Positions 17,067 through 26,541 of a stretch of DNA of 44,117 bases are shown piece after piece. Positions within the stretch are counted from its first letter, which is position 1; each line of letters begins with the position of its first letter. The translations under genes and the position numbers were made by a program. The notes beneath the pieces are model-generated. The model did not search any database, was not told where the DNA came from, and saw only the letters and a program-made list of their open reading frames with translations. The stretch is from contig SKJB01000137.1 in assembly GCA_007116145.1 (NCBI GenBank), forward strand, positions 1-44,117, given 5' to 3'. The DNA comes from Limnochordia bacterium. GTDB lineage: Bacteria; Bacillota; Limnochordia; Darwinibacteriales; DTU012.

Positions 17067-20000
17067 GTATAGTAAATATTACAATTAATGGGAAGAAGCT
17101 ACAAGCTCAGGCTGGTAAGAATCTACTAGAGGAAGCTCTTGCATTAGGAATAGATATCCCTCATCTTTGCTATGACCCAAGAATAGCCCCATTTGGATCG
17201 TGCCGCTTGTGTTTTGTGGAAGTAGTAGGCCGACCGAATCCCATCCCTTCTTGTTCACTGCAAGTAACGGAGGGAATGGAGATAATAACTGAGAGCGAAA
17301 GTGTTCGTCAGTTACGCAAAATGGCTTTAGAGCTAATAATGGCCGAGCATTGTGGTGACTGCCTAGCTCCGTGTCGTAAAGCTTGTCCCGCGGACGTAGA
17401 TATCCAGGGCTTTGTAGCCCATTTAAATAACCAACAATATGATCTGGCGGCCGATCTGATACGGGAGAAAATGCCGCTACCATCAATCTGTGGTCGAGTT
17501 TGTCCGCGGTTTTGTGAGAAAGAGTGCCGACGCAATGTAGTTGATGAACCTGTCGATATCTGCGGTTTAAAACGGTTCGCTGGAGATTTGTGGCTGGGTA
17601 AATCTAACCAAGCTCCTGATCCTAAGCCTGATTCTGGACATCGGGTCGCTGTAGTCGGTGGGGGTCCTGCGGGATTGACAGCAGCCTATTTTCTAGCAAT
17701 GCAAGGGCATCAAGTAAGTCTCTACGACGCTGGTCCTCACTTAGGTGGAATGCTACGTTACGGTATTCCTGAATATCGTTTGCCTAAAAGCTTGCTCGAT
17801 CAGGAAATTGCAGTGATAACGAACCTCTGTAAGGAAATTCACCTTGGCAAAGTCTTGGGTCGAGATTTTTCCTTGACAGACTTAAAAGAATCCTATGATG
17901 CAGTATTTTTAGGTGTGGGTTGCCAAGAAGCACAGCAACTTGGGTTAGAGAACGAAGCATTAACTGGTGTTTATACTGGAATCGAATTTTTACGCGATGT
18001 TGTGGAGGGCAATGCTCCGATCATCGGTAACCGCGTTGCTGTGGTGGGTGGTGGAAATACTGCCATGGATGCAGCGAGAACAGCTATACGCCAAGGCGCC
18101 CAAGAAGTAATGGTGATCTATCGCCGTTCGCAAGCGGAAATGCCAGCAGAACCGATTGAAATTCAAGAAGCCATGGAAGAAGGAGTGCAATTCCATTTCT
18201 TGACCAATCCTCAAGCGTTTATTGGTGACGGCAAAATTGCAGAAGTTCAGTGTGTGTGTATGGAATTAGGTGCTCCCGATGCCTCTGGTAGAAGGAGGCC
18301 TGTCGAAGTTGCGGGTAGCGAGTTTTTGCTCCCTGTGGATACAGTTATACTCGCAATTGGGCAGAAGGTTGAGCAAGAATTAGTAGAATCCCTGGAGTTA
18401 CCCACAACGAATTGGGGAACGGTTTTGGAGTCCTCGGTTTGTGGTTTGCCAGCCCATGATGGCGTTTTTGTGGCAGGTGACTGCATCAGTGGAGCAGCTA
18501 CTGTTGTTGAAGCTGTGGGTGCGGCTCGCATGGTAGCGATGGAGATGAACGGGTACCTGCAGGGTCAGCCTTTCAAAGAAAAGCAGAGCTTTGCGATTAG
18601 CAAGGGCGGATTAGATGCAATTGATCCGAAAGAATTTACTGATGTTCCCCATGCCCCGCGGGTGCATGGGAGTCACCTTTTGATCGAAGAACGGAAGCTA
18701 AGTTTTTCTGAATACTCCCTCGGGATTTCTGCCGACGAAAGTGGACAGGAAGCTATTCGGTGCTTAGAATGTGGTTGTGCAGATGTTAATCAGTGTACCC
18801 TGCGAGAACTTGCCACCGAGTATCAAGTTGATGGTAAATGTTTTGGTTATAGCCAGAAGCGTCACGAAGTTAATGATGACCACCCTCATATTGTCCATGA
18901 TGCGGATAAATGTATATTATGTGGTAAATGCGTGCAGTTATGTAAGGAAGTGGCTGGAGTTAGCGCTCTAGGTTTTGTCCATCGAGGATATGATACAGTG
19001 GTTGCACCCGCTCTTGGCTTACCATTAGCTGATGTGTGTACATCATGTGGTGATTGTGTCTCGGCTTGTCCCACAGGGGCTCTTACCCAGAAGGTGCCTT
19101 GGGTGAGACGTGGACCATGGGCCAACGAGCGTATTGTCGAGACTACGTGTTTACAGTGTGATTTAGGATGCGCCTTGCATCTCCATCTTGTGGGAGATAG
19201 GATTATCAAAGCAAGTTCTCCCCTTGCCCATCCCGTAAGCCAAGGGAGTTTGTGCAAAAAGGGTATGTTTGATTATGATTTTGTCTATGATGCTAAGCGC
19301 ATAAAAACGCCCCAGGAAAAAGTTAGTGGTGAGTACCAGGAAGTATCCTGGGATAAGGCTTTTACCACGATAGTGGACAGGTTACAACAAGTACAAGCAG
19401 AGTATGGGTCTGACAGTATAGCTGTATTCGTGTCTCCACGCTTGACAAATGAAGAACAGTTTTTAGCGAAAAAACTAGGGCAACAGGCCTTGTTAACGAA
19501 ACAGATTGTTAGCACTCGCACTGCTCACTACCGAAGTGGGTCACTAACGTATATGGATATTGAGACAAGTGATTTTGTGTTGGTTCTTAGTAAACAGATA
19601 ATGGCAGACTATCCCGTTGTCGCGAAGCGGATTCGCAAAAGTCAGGCGTCTAAAGACGACGTGATCATTATCAGTAATTTAGCCACTACAACTGCTTCTG
19701 AAACGGAGACCATTATCAGCCGCTATATGTTAGCGCGCAAACCTGTGATTGTTGTTGATAGCGAAACCTTGACCGAAGCGCAACAGGTCTGGATAGATAG
19801 AGTGTTAGCAGCAAAAGGTTCTACAGATCAACAGCGGGTAATGTATCTGTCAATGGGTGGAAACACTCGTGGTCAACGATTAATGGGAATTGAACCCACT
19901 TTTAGTAACCGATTAAGTACTAGTATTAAAGCGGCAATTATCATTGGTGATGATTTAGAGCATTTACCCCATGGGTGCACAAGTGATACCTTTACTATTG

Positions 20001-20275
20001 GAATTACTGCCAATGGGCAAACGGATTTAGCGTTTGATGTAGTATTACCTGCTGCTACGTTTATTGAAAGTGAGGGTACGGTCATTAACGCGGAAGGTCG
20101 CATTCAGCATCTGAAAGCAGCCAACCATTCCCCGAGTGGTTTTGAGAATTGGGAGATAATCAATGAACTCTACCAGAGGCTTGGTGTAGCAAGCAACATT
20201 TGTACTGTAACCGATATTTTTGCTGAAATGGTCACTGTCACTGATTGGGATACAAGTGCTGACAAGATTGGTTAA
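17063..20275 (+). CDS. NuoG / GltD(NfnB) / ferredoxin / molybdopterin-like multidomain oxidoreductase
   Basis: A fusion of about 1070 residues (numbering from the ATG at 17045). Order: NuoG-type [2Fe-2S] domain (C42, C53, C56, C70); GltD/NfnB-type iron-sulfur region (C103-C114, C149-C161); FAD and NAD(P)H Rossmann domains (GGGPAG 205-210, GGGNTA 335-340, GVFVAGDC 473-480); two-[4Fe-4S] ferredoxin (C623-C633, C665-C675); and a molybdopterin-type [4Fe-4S] motif (C702, C705, C709, C737) with a short, about 340-residue MopB-like tail. No active-site Cys/Sec motif of formate dehydrogenase is seen. The first two thirds resemble StnA of the Sporomusa-type Nfn complex, an NADH/NADPH/ferredoxin transhydrogenase. 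The TTG at 17063 has GGAGGT upstream and overlaps the previous stop; the ATG at 17045 is an alternative. Confidence 0.88.
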   Translation: MSIVNITINGKKLQAQAGKNLLEEALALGIDIPHLCYDPRIAPFGSCRLCFVEVVGRPNPIPSCSLQVTEGMEIITESESVRQLRKMALELIMAEHCGDCLAPCRKACPADVDIQGFVAHLNNQQYDLAADLIREKMPLPSICGRVCPRFCEKECRRNVVDEPVDICGLKRFAGDLWLGKSNQAPDPKPDSGHRVAVVGGGPAGLTAAYFLAMQGHQVSLYDAGPHLGGMLRYGIPEYRLPKSLLDQEIAVITNLCKEIHLGKVLGRDFSLTDLKESYDAVFLGVGCQEAQQLGLENEALTGVYTGIEFLRDVVEGNAPIIGNRVAVVGGGNTAMDAARTAIRQGAQEVMVIYRRSQAEMPAEPIEIQEAMEEGVQFHFLTNPQAFIGDGKIAEVQCVCMELGAPDASGRRRPVEVAGSEFLLPVDTVILAIGQKVEQELVESLELPTTNWGTVLESSVCGLPAHDGVFVAGDCISGAATVVEAVGAARMVAMEMNGYLQGQPFKEKQSFAISKGGLDAIDPKEFTDVPHAPRVHGSHLLIEERKLSFSEYSLGISADESGQEAIRCLECGCADVNQCTLRELATEYQVDGKCFGYSQKRHEVNDDHPHIVHDADKCILCGKCVQLCKEVAGVSALGFVHRGYDTVVAPALGLPLADVCTSCGDCVSACPTGALTQKVPWVRRGPWANERIVETTCLQCDLGCALHLHLVGDRIIKASSPLAHPVSQGSLCKKGMFDYDFVYDAKRIKTPQEKVSGEYQEVSWDKAFTTIVDRLQQVQAEYGSDSIAVFVSPRLTNEEQFLAKKLGQQALLTKQIVSTRTAHYRSGSLTYMDIETSDFVLVLSKQIMADYPVVAKRIRKSQASKDDVIIISNLATTTASETETIISRYMLARKPVIVVDSETLTEAQQVWIDRVLAAKGSTDQQRVMYLSMGGNTRGQRLMGIEPTFSNRLSTSIKAAIIIGDDLEHLPHGCTSDTFTIGITANGQTDLAFDVVLPAATFIESEGTVINAEGRIQHLKAANHSPSGFENWEIINELYQRLGVASNICTVTDIFAEMVTVTDWDTSADKIG

Positions 20276-20319
20276 AGAATAATAAAGGCACCTAAATTAA
20301 TAGGTGCCTTTATTATTCT
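20276..20319. terminator. Bidirectional 19-bp terminator hairpin
   Basis: AGAATAATAAAGGCACCTA and its exact complement flank a six-base loop, directly after the oxidoreductase stop codon. It ends at the stop of the convergent glycosidase gene. The A/T-rich outer arms supply a U-tract in either direction. Confidence 0.85.
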
Positions 20320-22030
20320 ATTCGAGATTATACGCGATGGGCCATTCACCTTCGGGTGTAATCTCTCCGAAGAGCACCCCGGCGGTTACTTCGATATTAT
20401 CTGGAGTGGTAGCAAAGGTGATAATGACATTTTTTGCTTCATCAGGAACTGATAGTTTATACGGTGTATTACTGATTACGATAATCTTCTTGTCGTTGTA
20501 TTCCTTGCACAGCTCATTAATGAAATCACCGTTAACGATGCGACCACGGATGTAGAAGTTTGTGATAATAATTGTATCGTAGTCTTTTATGCGTCTTCTG
20601 ATCGTTTCTTTATCGTCCTCGTCGAATCGATAGGATGTCTCTTGATAATCTAGACTACGTGTATACTTTATACAGTGTTTAAATAAAACACCCGGGTGCC
20701 ACTGTGCATTATTTGGTGTGTCGTTTAATTGCTCGATCAACAAGGCTTTCTCGTCCTTTTGTATAGGTAGCGAGTTTTGCTGCTCGCGGGCTACGAGTAC
20801 TGACTTCTTAGCGACTAACTTCGATAAGAAAACGATTTTTTCATCACGAATAACCGCTTCTGGATCTTCATCAACAATCGATCCCTGGGTGAATAAATCA
20901 TACTTATATTTAGTGTTTAGCACCCGATATACTTTTCTATTTAAGTCTGCTTCACTGATTCGTCCGCTTTCTACAAACTCACGTATAGTTGTAAAGGTAT
21001 CGTCGACTAATTGGTTTTCTGCTTTCATCAGAACTAAGTCTGCACCTACTTCTAATGCCATGGCACATGCGCGCGGAACTCCGTACCTTGTGGCTATTGC
21101 GCCCATTGTCATACTATCTGTGGTAATAACACCATCGTATCCCATTTCGTCGCGGAGTAAACCGGTAAGAACCTTTTTACTTACGGTGGCAATGTGATCA
21201 GGATCTATGGCGGGAAAAATACTATGTGCGATCATAATCGATGGTAAGAGATCCAGCTCAATTAATACTTTATATGGCAACAATTCGCGTTCTAGCAGAG
21301 TTTTCTTATTCACGTCAATGATCGGTAATTCAAAGTGTGCATCCACAGGAGAGTCGCCTCGACCTGGAAAATGCTTGCCACACGCAATTAGTCCCCCTTC
21401 TTTATAGCCTTTACAGGCTTCAATAGCATACTCAATGACTTCGTCTACTCGATCAGAGTAAGCACGGGTATAGATTTCTGGATTTCTTGGATCAGAATTA
21501 ATGTCTAGAACGGGTGAATGGATCCAACTAAATCCAACAGAGCGCCCTTGCCTGGCCACTGCTTTTGCTACCTGGTAAGCAAGTTTACTATCGCCAGTCG
21601 CGCGTATTCCCATTGGTTTAGGGAATAGATTAACTCCGCCGAAGTTATAATTAGCGCTCGTTCCCCCTTCCTGATCATACGAATAGTGTAGAGGCAATCC
21701 GAGAGGACGTTGCATAGCAATCTGTTGTAGTTCTCGAAGAGTTTGCTGATACTCACGAGCTGTTGTATAAGGAGGCTTAACCCCTTTCTTGAATCCGGTC
21801 TCTGAAGCGACGCTCACAATGGTTTTCCCACTTTTTGGATCTACATAGTTACCAAAAGTACGTGCATGAGGTGTAAGTCGTAGTCCACCGCAATGATATT
21901 TTTCGATAAAGTCATAGATGTGCGGTCTAACCAAAGTTCCGCAAAATCCTAGGGTTAACAATGATCCGATTTTTTGTTCTAAACTCATTTTGTTTATTAG
22001 GCTGATAATATACTGATTCTGTTGTTCCAC
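20318..22030 (-). CDS. Glycoside hydrolase family 3, NagZ-like beta-N-acetylhexosaminidase
   Basis: A 570-residue GH3 enzyme. The NagZ signature KHFPGRGDSPVDAHFELP supplies the catalytic Asp/His dyad loop, and VITTDSMTMGAI contains the nucleophile aspartate. NagZ releases GlcNAc from muropeptides during cell-wall recycling. The extra roughly 200 residues after the barrel form the alpha/beta C-terminal domain seen in Gram-positive NagZ. No signal peptide, so it is probably cytosolic. The GTG at 22030 with AAGGG upstream is preferred. An ATG at 22072 is in frame but lies inside a palindrome, has no ribosome site and would add 14 atypical residues. Confidence 0.88.
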   Translation of the reverse strand: MEQQNQYIISLINKMSLEQKIGSLLTLGFCGTLVRPHIYDFIEKYHCGGLRLTPHARTFGNYVDPKSGKTIVSVASETGFKKGVKPPYTTAREYQQTLRELQQIAMQRPLGLPLHYSYDQEGGTSANYNFGGVNLFPKPMGIRATGDSKLAYQVAKAVARQGRSVGFSWIHSPVLDINSDPRNPEIYTRAYSDRVDEVIEYAIEACKGYKEGGLIACGKHFPGRGDSPVDAHFELPIIDVNKKTLLERELLPYKVLIELDLLPSIMIAHSIFPAIDPDHIATVSKKVLTGLLRDEMGYDGVITTDSMTMGAIATRYGVPRACAMALEVGADLVLMKAENQLVDDTFTTIREFVESGRISEADLNRKVYRVLNTKYKYDLFTQGSIVDEDPEAVIRDEKIVFLSKLVAKKSVLVAREQQNSLPIQKDEKALLIEQLNDTPNNAQWHPGVLFKHCIKYTRSLDYQETSYRFDEDDKETIRRRIKDYDTIIITNFYIRGRIVNGDFINELCKEYNDKKIIVISNTPYKLSVPDEAKNVIITFATTPDNIEVTAGVLFGEITPEGEWPIAYNLE

Positions 22031-22054
22031 GTATTCACACCCTTGTTTAAATTT

Positions 22055-22075
22055 TATATGATGTTTCATCATATA
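22055..22075. promoter_or_regulatory. Perfect palindrome in the nagZ-like / araC divergent region
   Basis: TATATGATG-TTT-CATCATATA has perfect 9-bp arms. It lies between a possible leftward -10 (TATACT at 22091-22086) and the proposed GTG start of the glycosidase. It may be an operator, possibly for the divergent AraC-type regulator, or a leader hairpin. Confidence 0.45.
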
Positions 22076-22100
22076 CGTTAAGTTTAGTATACATTACTCG

Positions 22101-22129
22101 TTGTTACTATAACTAAATTATGATAAAAT
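22101..22129 (+). promoter_or_regulatory. Possible promoter of the AraC-family gene
   Basis: TTGTTA (22101-22106) and TAAAAT (22124-22129) are separated by 17 bases, about 70 bases before the TTG start. Confidence 0.4.
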
Positions 22130-22196
22130 GTTCTTAAATTACGGTTTATCACCGTTGCAAGGAGTTTTGTCGGTGCATTAGAAGGAGTGGAGACAT

Positions 22197-23066
22197 TTGA
22201 GGGTTGATAATTACTTGAGTCTAAGCCATCCTATCCATCTACATTTTCATAATCAGAGTAATGCTAGCTATCATAATTTGCATTCACACGAAGGAATAGA
22301 GTTCCTATATATTCATAAAGGTACTGGTCAGGTCGTTATTGAGCAACATTTATATGAAGTGAGTCCTGGGACTCTGTTTGTTTTTCGGCCGTTTGAATTG
22401 CACCATGTTGCGATGGAAGGCAGTGATACCCATCCCTATGTGCGCTCTGTTTTTAATTTTCGACCTACTGTGATTGAGCAGTATATTGGCACTTTCCCAG
22501 CATTGCAGTCGTTTTTCCTAAACATTTGGAATGGAAAATCAGAAGACCGGGTTCTGACTGACTTACCTAAGTGTGAAGTAAACGCATTTTTTGAGATTCA
22601 TAAGCAGCGGTTTACTGCAACTGAATCAAAAGAAGAGATACATGAATACGCTCTTTTTATTATAGCTTTTCTGCATTACATTCGGTTCTATTGGGAACAA
22701 CAAAATGTAACCCAGACGAAAGGAGTTCGGGGAGATTACTCACCTGTGGAGCAAATTGTGCAATGGATTTATGACAACTATAAGGAAGATTTTTCACTTA
22801 AGATGCTAGCCTCACTGGTTCATTTGTCACCAAACCACGTTTCCTCTCTCTTTCACAAAACGACTGGTAGCACCATTTCTGAATACCTCATTGCTCGGCG
22901 ACTGCAACAAGCGTGCCAGTTGCTAATAACGAGTACTCGCTCTATACAACAGGTGGGAGAGGAAGTAGGTTTGTCAAATTGCTCCTATTTTTGCAAGGTC
23001 TTTAGGAAAAATATCGGGATGAGTCCAAGACAATTTAGAAAATCCAATGGATATGCTGATGATTGA
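22197..23066 (+). CDS. AraC-family transcriptional regulator with cupin sensor domain
   Basis: A 289-residue regulator. The N-terminal cupin-type sensor (about 15-150) contains NLHSHEGIEFLYIHKGTGQ and a FVFRPFELHHV loop. The C-terminal double HTH (about 185-285) has SLKMLASLVHLSPNHVSSLF and the classic VGLSNCSYFCKVFRKNIGMS signature of sugar-responsive AraC proteins. Start is TTG with GAAGGAGTGG upstream. It is divergent from the NagZ-like gene across a perfect palindrome, so control of that gene is a reasonable inference, with a cell-wall sugar as a possible ligand. Confidence 0.92.
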   Translation: MRVDNYLSLSHPIHLHFHNQSNASYHNLHSHEGIEFLYIHKGTGQVVIEQHLYEVSPGTLFVFRPFELHHVAMEGSDTHPYVRSVFNFRPTVIEQYIGTFPALQSFFLNIWNGKSEDRVLTDLPKCEVNAFFEIHKQRFTATESKEEIHEYALFIIAFLHYIRFYWEQQNVTQTKGVRGDYSPVEQIVQWIYDNYKEDFSLKMLASLVHLSPNHVSSLFHKTTGSTISEYLIARRLQQACQLLITSTRSIQQVGEEVGLSNCSYFCKVFRKNIGMSPRQFRKSNGYADD

Positions 23067-23160
23067 ACATTATTCGTTCTTTAATCATACTGAGCAGGAA
23101 ATTCTAGTTAATAAGTGGAAAGTGGTAATGTTCATCGAATAACAGGAGGTATGGAATAAA

Positions 23161-24186
23161 ATGCCACAAACCAGTCAAGTGGTCAGAGTATCAGAAGATT
23201 ATAAGGGAAAGCTTACCCTTTTAGAAACAGAGATAGCCATTAAAAAGTTAAAAGACTTCTTTGAGCGAACCTTAGCAGCTGCATTAAATCTAACAAGAGT
23301 TTCCGCCCCGCTTTTTGTCCGGCCCGACTCGGGGTTAAACGATAACCTTAATGGGATAGAGAGGGCTGTTGGTTTTGATGTTCCTGCGATTGGTGGAGAT
23401 GGTCACTGCGAAATTGTACATTCTCTCGCTAAGTGGAAACGGTTAGCGCTCAAACGCTATGGATTCTCTGTGGGCGAAGGTCTCTATACTGATATGAATG
23501 CCATTCGTCGTGATGAAGACCTAGATAATTTACACTCAATTTATGTCGATCAATGGGATTGGGAGAAGAGTATTGCTCAAAGTGAAAGAACTAGTGAGAA
23601 TCTCCAAGCCATTGTCAGGAAGATTTATCAAGCGTTTAAGAATACGGCAGACTATATCACGAAAGAGTATCCGTGTTTAACGAACAACCTGCCTGATGAG
23701 ATCACCTTTGTTACGACCCAAGAACTTGAAGATAGCTACCCGACGCTGACGGCAAAAGAACGAGAAGATGCTATTACTAGCAAGCATAAGGCAGTATTTC
23801 TCATGCAAATCGGAGGCGCACTACGTTCGGGGGACATCCATGATGGACGAGCTCCAGATTATGATGATTGGAGTTTAAATGGCGATATCTTATTTTGGTA
23901 TCCAGTATTACAAAAAGCTGTTGAGGTATCTTCTATGGGAATTCGTGTCGATGAACGAGTATTAATGTCCCAGTTGATAACGGCTGGATGTGAAGAACGA
24001 GTTGCTTTTCCGTTTCACCAGGCTTTATTAAGTGGTAACCTTCCATATACTGTGGGCGGTGGAATCGGTCAGTCACGATTGTGCATGTTCTTTCTCGAGA
24101 AGGCTCACATTGGTGAAGTGCAATCTTCGGTTTGGTCAGATCATATGATGCAAGAGTGCGAAGGGTTAGACATCAAATTATTATAA
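23161..24186 (+). CDS. asnA: Aspartate-ammonia ligase (asparagine synthetase A)
   Basis: A 341-residue AsnA enzyme that makes asparagine from aspartate, ammonia and ATP. It is a relative of class II aminoacyl-tRNA synthetases. Recognisable family segments are VSAPLFV near residue 48, [39 protein letters not shown] and YVDQWDWEK, and the C-terminal [14 protein letters not shown]. Length is close to E. coli AsnA (330). AGGAGGT precedes the ATG. asnS begins 20 bases after the stop, so the pair forms an operon that both makes asparagine and loads it on tRNA. I looked for a T-box leader in the 94 bases upstream and saw none. Confidence 0.95.
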   Translation: MPQTSQVVRVSEDYKGKLTLLETEIAIKKLKDFFERTLAAALNLTRVSAPLFVRPDSGLNDNLNGIERAVGFDVPAIGGDGHCEIVHSLAKWKRLALKRYGFSVGEGLYTDMNAIRRDEDLDNLHSIYVDQWDWEKSIAQSERTSENLQAIVRKIYQAFKNTADYITKEYPCLTNNLPDEITFVTTQELEDSYPTLTAKEREDAITSKHKAVFLMQIGGALRSGDIHDGRAPDYDDWSLNGDILFWYPVLQKAVEVSSMGIRVDERVLMSQLITAGCEERVAFPFHQALLSGNLPYTVGGGIGQSRLCMFFLEKAHIGEVQSSVWSDHMMQECEGLDIKLL

Positions 24187-24205
24187 CTTGGAATGGGGGA
24201 TTTTT

Positions 24206-25597
24206 ATGAGTCAGGTATTGGTAAAAACATTATTTCGGGATCCTAGTTTACATTTACAGAAACAAATTTCAGTTTCGGGTTGGATTCGAACGATCCGCGA
24301 TTCGAAAACCTTTGGCTTTATGGAACTCAACGATGGTTCCTTTTTTAAGAATTTACAGGTGGTATTTGATGATACCCTAGAGAATTTTAGTGCTATTTCA
24401 AAGTTAGGCATTAGCTCATCAGTGATTGTCCAAGGGGATTTAGTGGAGAGCCCTGGTGCGAAGCAACCGTTTGAGTTAAAGGCTACGAGTATCGAAATTG
24501 CGGGACACGCAGATCCGGATTACCCTTTACAAAAGAAGCGCCATACGTTTGAGTTTTTACGCACAATTGCCCACTTAAGACCAAGAACGAATACTTTTGC
24601 TGCTGTATTTAGGATTCGTTCCCTTGCAGCCTATGCCATTCACCAGTTCTTTCAAGACAAAGGGTATGTATACGTGCATACTCCAATTATCACGGGTAGC
24701 GATTGCGAGGGTGCGGGTGAGATGTTCCGCGTCTCAACATTGGATTTGGAACAACCACCAAAGGATAAGGATGGCAAGATTGATTTCGCTAATGATTTCT
24801 TTGGTCGGGAAACAAGTTTGACTGTGAGTGGCCAACTAGCTGTTGAGACATATGCCATGGCATATCGGAATGTTTATACCTTTGGTCCTACTTTCCGGGC
24901 AGAAAACTCCAATACAGCTCGGCATGCAGCAGAATTTTGGATGATTGAACCAGAAATGTCCTTTGCGGAATTGGTTGACAATATGGACGTGGCTGAAGAG
25001 ATGCTGAAGTATCTCATTAGCTACTGTATGGAGCATGCTCCAGAGGAGATGGAGTTCTTCAATAGTTTCATTGATAAGACGCTATTTAAGCGCTTAAATA
25101 ATGTGCTTAATTCCGATTTCAAACGGATAACGTATACGGAAGCTGTGGAATTACTGGAAAAGGCAGAGAAGAAATTTGAGTATCCTGTGGAGTGGGGAAA
25201 GGATCTCCAAACCGAACACGAACGATATTTGACTGAAGAGGTTTTTTTAAAGCCAGTTTTTGTCACTGACTATCCAAAGGAGATTAAGTCTTTTTATATG
25301 CGACTAAATGATGATAATAAAACAGTCGCAGCCATGGATCTATTGGTTCCTGGAGTCGGAGAGATCATTGGTGGTAGTCAACGGGAGGAACGATTAGACT
25401 ACTTAGAAAAGCGGATGGAGGAAATGGGGTTGGAGAAAGAAGATTATTGGTGGTACCTCGACACACGTAAGTATGGTGGTGCTAAGCATGCGGGATATGG
25501 CTTAGGATTTGAGCGAGCTATTATGTATCTGACAGGTATGACGAATATTCGTGATGTAATTTCGTTCCCTAGAACAGTGCGTTCGGCTGAGTTTTAG
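24206..25597 (+). CDS. asnS: Asparagine-tRNA ligase
   Basis: A 463-residue class IIb synthetase that charges tRNA-Asn. An N-terminal OB-fold anticodon-binding domain (about 15-100; [20 protein letters not shown]) is followed by the class II core. Motif 2 is in the [20 protein letters not shown] region (TFRAENS), and motif 3 is the [14 protein letters not shown] segment near the C-terminus. The ATG at 24206 follows GGGGGA; a start at 24188 lacks a ribosome site. Length matches bacterial AsnRS (about 460). Co-transcribed with asnA. Confidence 0.96.
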   Translation: MSQVLVKTLFRDPSLHLQKQISVSGWIRTIRDSKTFGFMELNDGSFFKNLQVVFDDTLENFSAISKLGISSSVIVQGDLVESPGAKQPFELKATSIEIAGHADPDYPLQKKRHTFEFLRTIAHLRPRTNTFAAVFRIRSLAAYAIHQFFQDKGYVYVHTPIITGSDCEGAGEMFRVSTLDLEQPPKDKDGKIDFANDFFGRETSLTVSGQLAVETYAMAYRNVYTFGPTFRAENSNTARHAAEFWMIEPEMSFAELVDNMDVAEEMLKYLISYCMEHAPEEMEFFNSFIDKTLFKRLNNVLNSDFKRITYTEAVELLEKAEKKFEYPVEWGKDLQTEHERYLTEEVFLKPVFVTDYPKEIKSFYMRLNDDNKTVAAMDLLVPGVGEIIGGSQREERLDYLEKRMEEMGLEKEDYWWYLDTRKYGGAKHAGYGLGFERAIMYLTGMTNIRDVISFPRTVRSAEF

Positions 25598-25619
25598 AGG
25601 GTTGAAAGCTAGCTACTCT

Positions 25620-26486
25620 ATGAAAAAGTATAAGCGGATCTATATTGAAATTACAAATGTGTGTAATCTCGCATGTTCGTTTTGTCCAGGAACCCATCGT
25701 TCCAGTGAAATGATGAGTGTGTCCTTGTTTAAGCATATTCTAAAAGAGATTGAAGGACACACGGAGTATCTCTATTTTCATGTTATGGGAGAGCCCCTTA
25801 TACACCCTGAGATAGGTTTTTTTCTTGATATGTGCTCAGATTACAAGTATAAAGTGCAAATTACGACAAACGGCAGTCTGCTAGCAGCGGCCTCAGAGTC
25901 CTTGATGCATAAGCCCGCGCTTAGGCAGGTTAGTGTCTCTCTTCATAGCCTTGAAAGCTCTGTCACTCGAGGGGTGATAGACGCGTATTTAAAAGACGTC
26001 TTCAACTTTATCCAACAGATTGCAGGTACGCATGTGTTAGTCGGTCTAAGATTGTGGAATCTCTCGGTTTCAGACAGCGATAGGAATAACGCATATATCT
26101 TAGAATGTTTAGAGCGTGAATTTCATTTCTCTGGCAAACTAGCAGATAGGTTGGCTGTCTCAAGCGGAATTAAGCTAGCGAAAAATATATACTTAAATGT
26201 CGCAGAAACTTTTGAGTGGCCTAGCTTAAAGCGGGATGTTATTTTGGGTAAAGCGTTTTGTTATGGTTTAAATAATCAACTTGCCATCCTTGCGGATGGA
26301 AGTGTTGTACCCTGTTGTCTAGATGGAGAAGGTGTTATTCGGTTAGGTAACATAAAAGAACAGGCTCTTTGTGAAATCATCGCGAGTCCGCGTGCTGTTG
26401 CGCTGCACCAAGGATTTCAAAAAAGAGAAGCTGTTGAAGAGTTGTGTCAAAAATGTAGTTACCGAACGAAGTTTCTTCTCTGTTAG
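25620..26486 (+). CDS. Radical SAM / SPASM domain protein
   Basis: A 288-residue radical SAM enzyme. The SAM [4Fe-4S] motif is C15-x3-C19-x2-C22 in ITNVCNLACSFCPGTHR. The C-terminal region has a SPASM/Twitch-type cysteine set (LADGSVVPCC, GNIKE, ELCQKCSYRTKFLLC). Such enzymes modify peptides or small molecules, but no precursor peptide gene is seen nearby, so the substrate is unknown. The ATG at 25620 gives the typical KKYKRIYIEIT start; a TTG at 25602 is an alternative, 5 bases after the asnS stop. It may be co-transcribed with asnA-asnS. Confidence 0.87.
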   Translation: MKKYKRIYIEITNVCNLACSFCPGTHRSSEMMSVSLFKHILKEIEGHTEYLYFHVMGEPLIHPEIGFFLDMCSDYKYKVQITTNGSLLAAASESLMHKPALRQVSVSLHSLESSVTRGVIDAYLKDVFNFIQQIAGTHVLVGLRLWNLSVSDSDRNNAYILECLEREFHFSGKLADRLAVSSGIKLAKNIYLNVAETFEWPSLKRDVILGKAFCYGLNNQLAILADGSVVPCCLDGEGVIRLGNIKEQALCEIIASPRAVALHQGFQKREAVEELCQKCSYRTKFLLC

Positions 26487-26541
26487 AAATATATAGGGAT
26501 CGTAGGAAAGAGCGAGTTAAGGGTGTTTGGTTGACAATCTG

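Noticed and set aside
17063-20275. Calling the large fusion an active formate dehydrogenase
   Set aside because: The molybdopterin part is too short and lacks a visible Cys/Sec ligand; the GltD-like and ferredoxin parts dominate.
23067-23160. T-box leader before asnA-asnS
   Set aside because: Only 94 bases are available and neither the T-box consensus nor an antiterminator/terminator pair is present.
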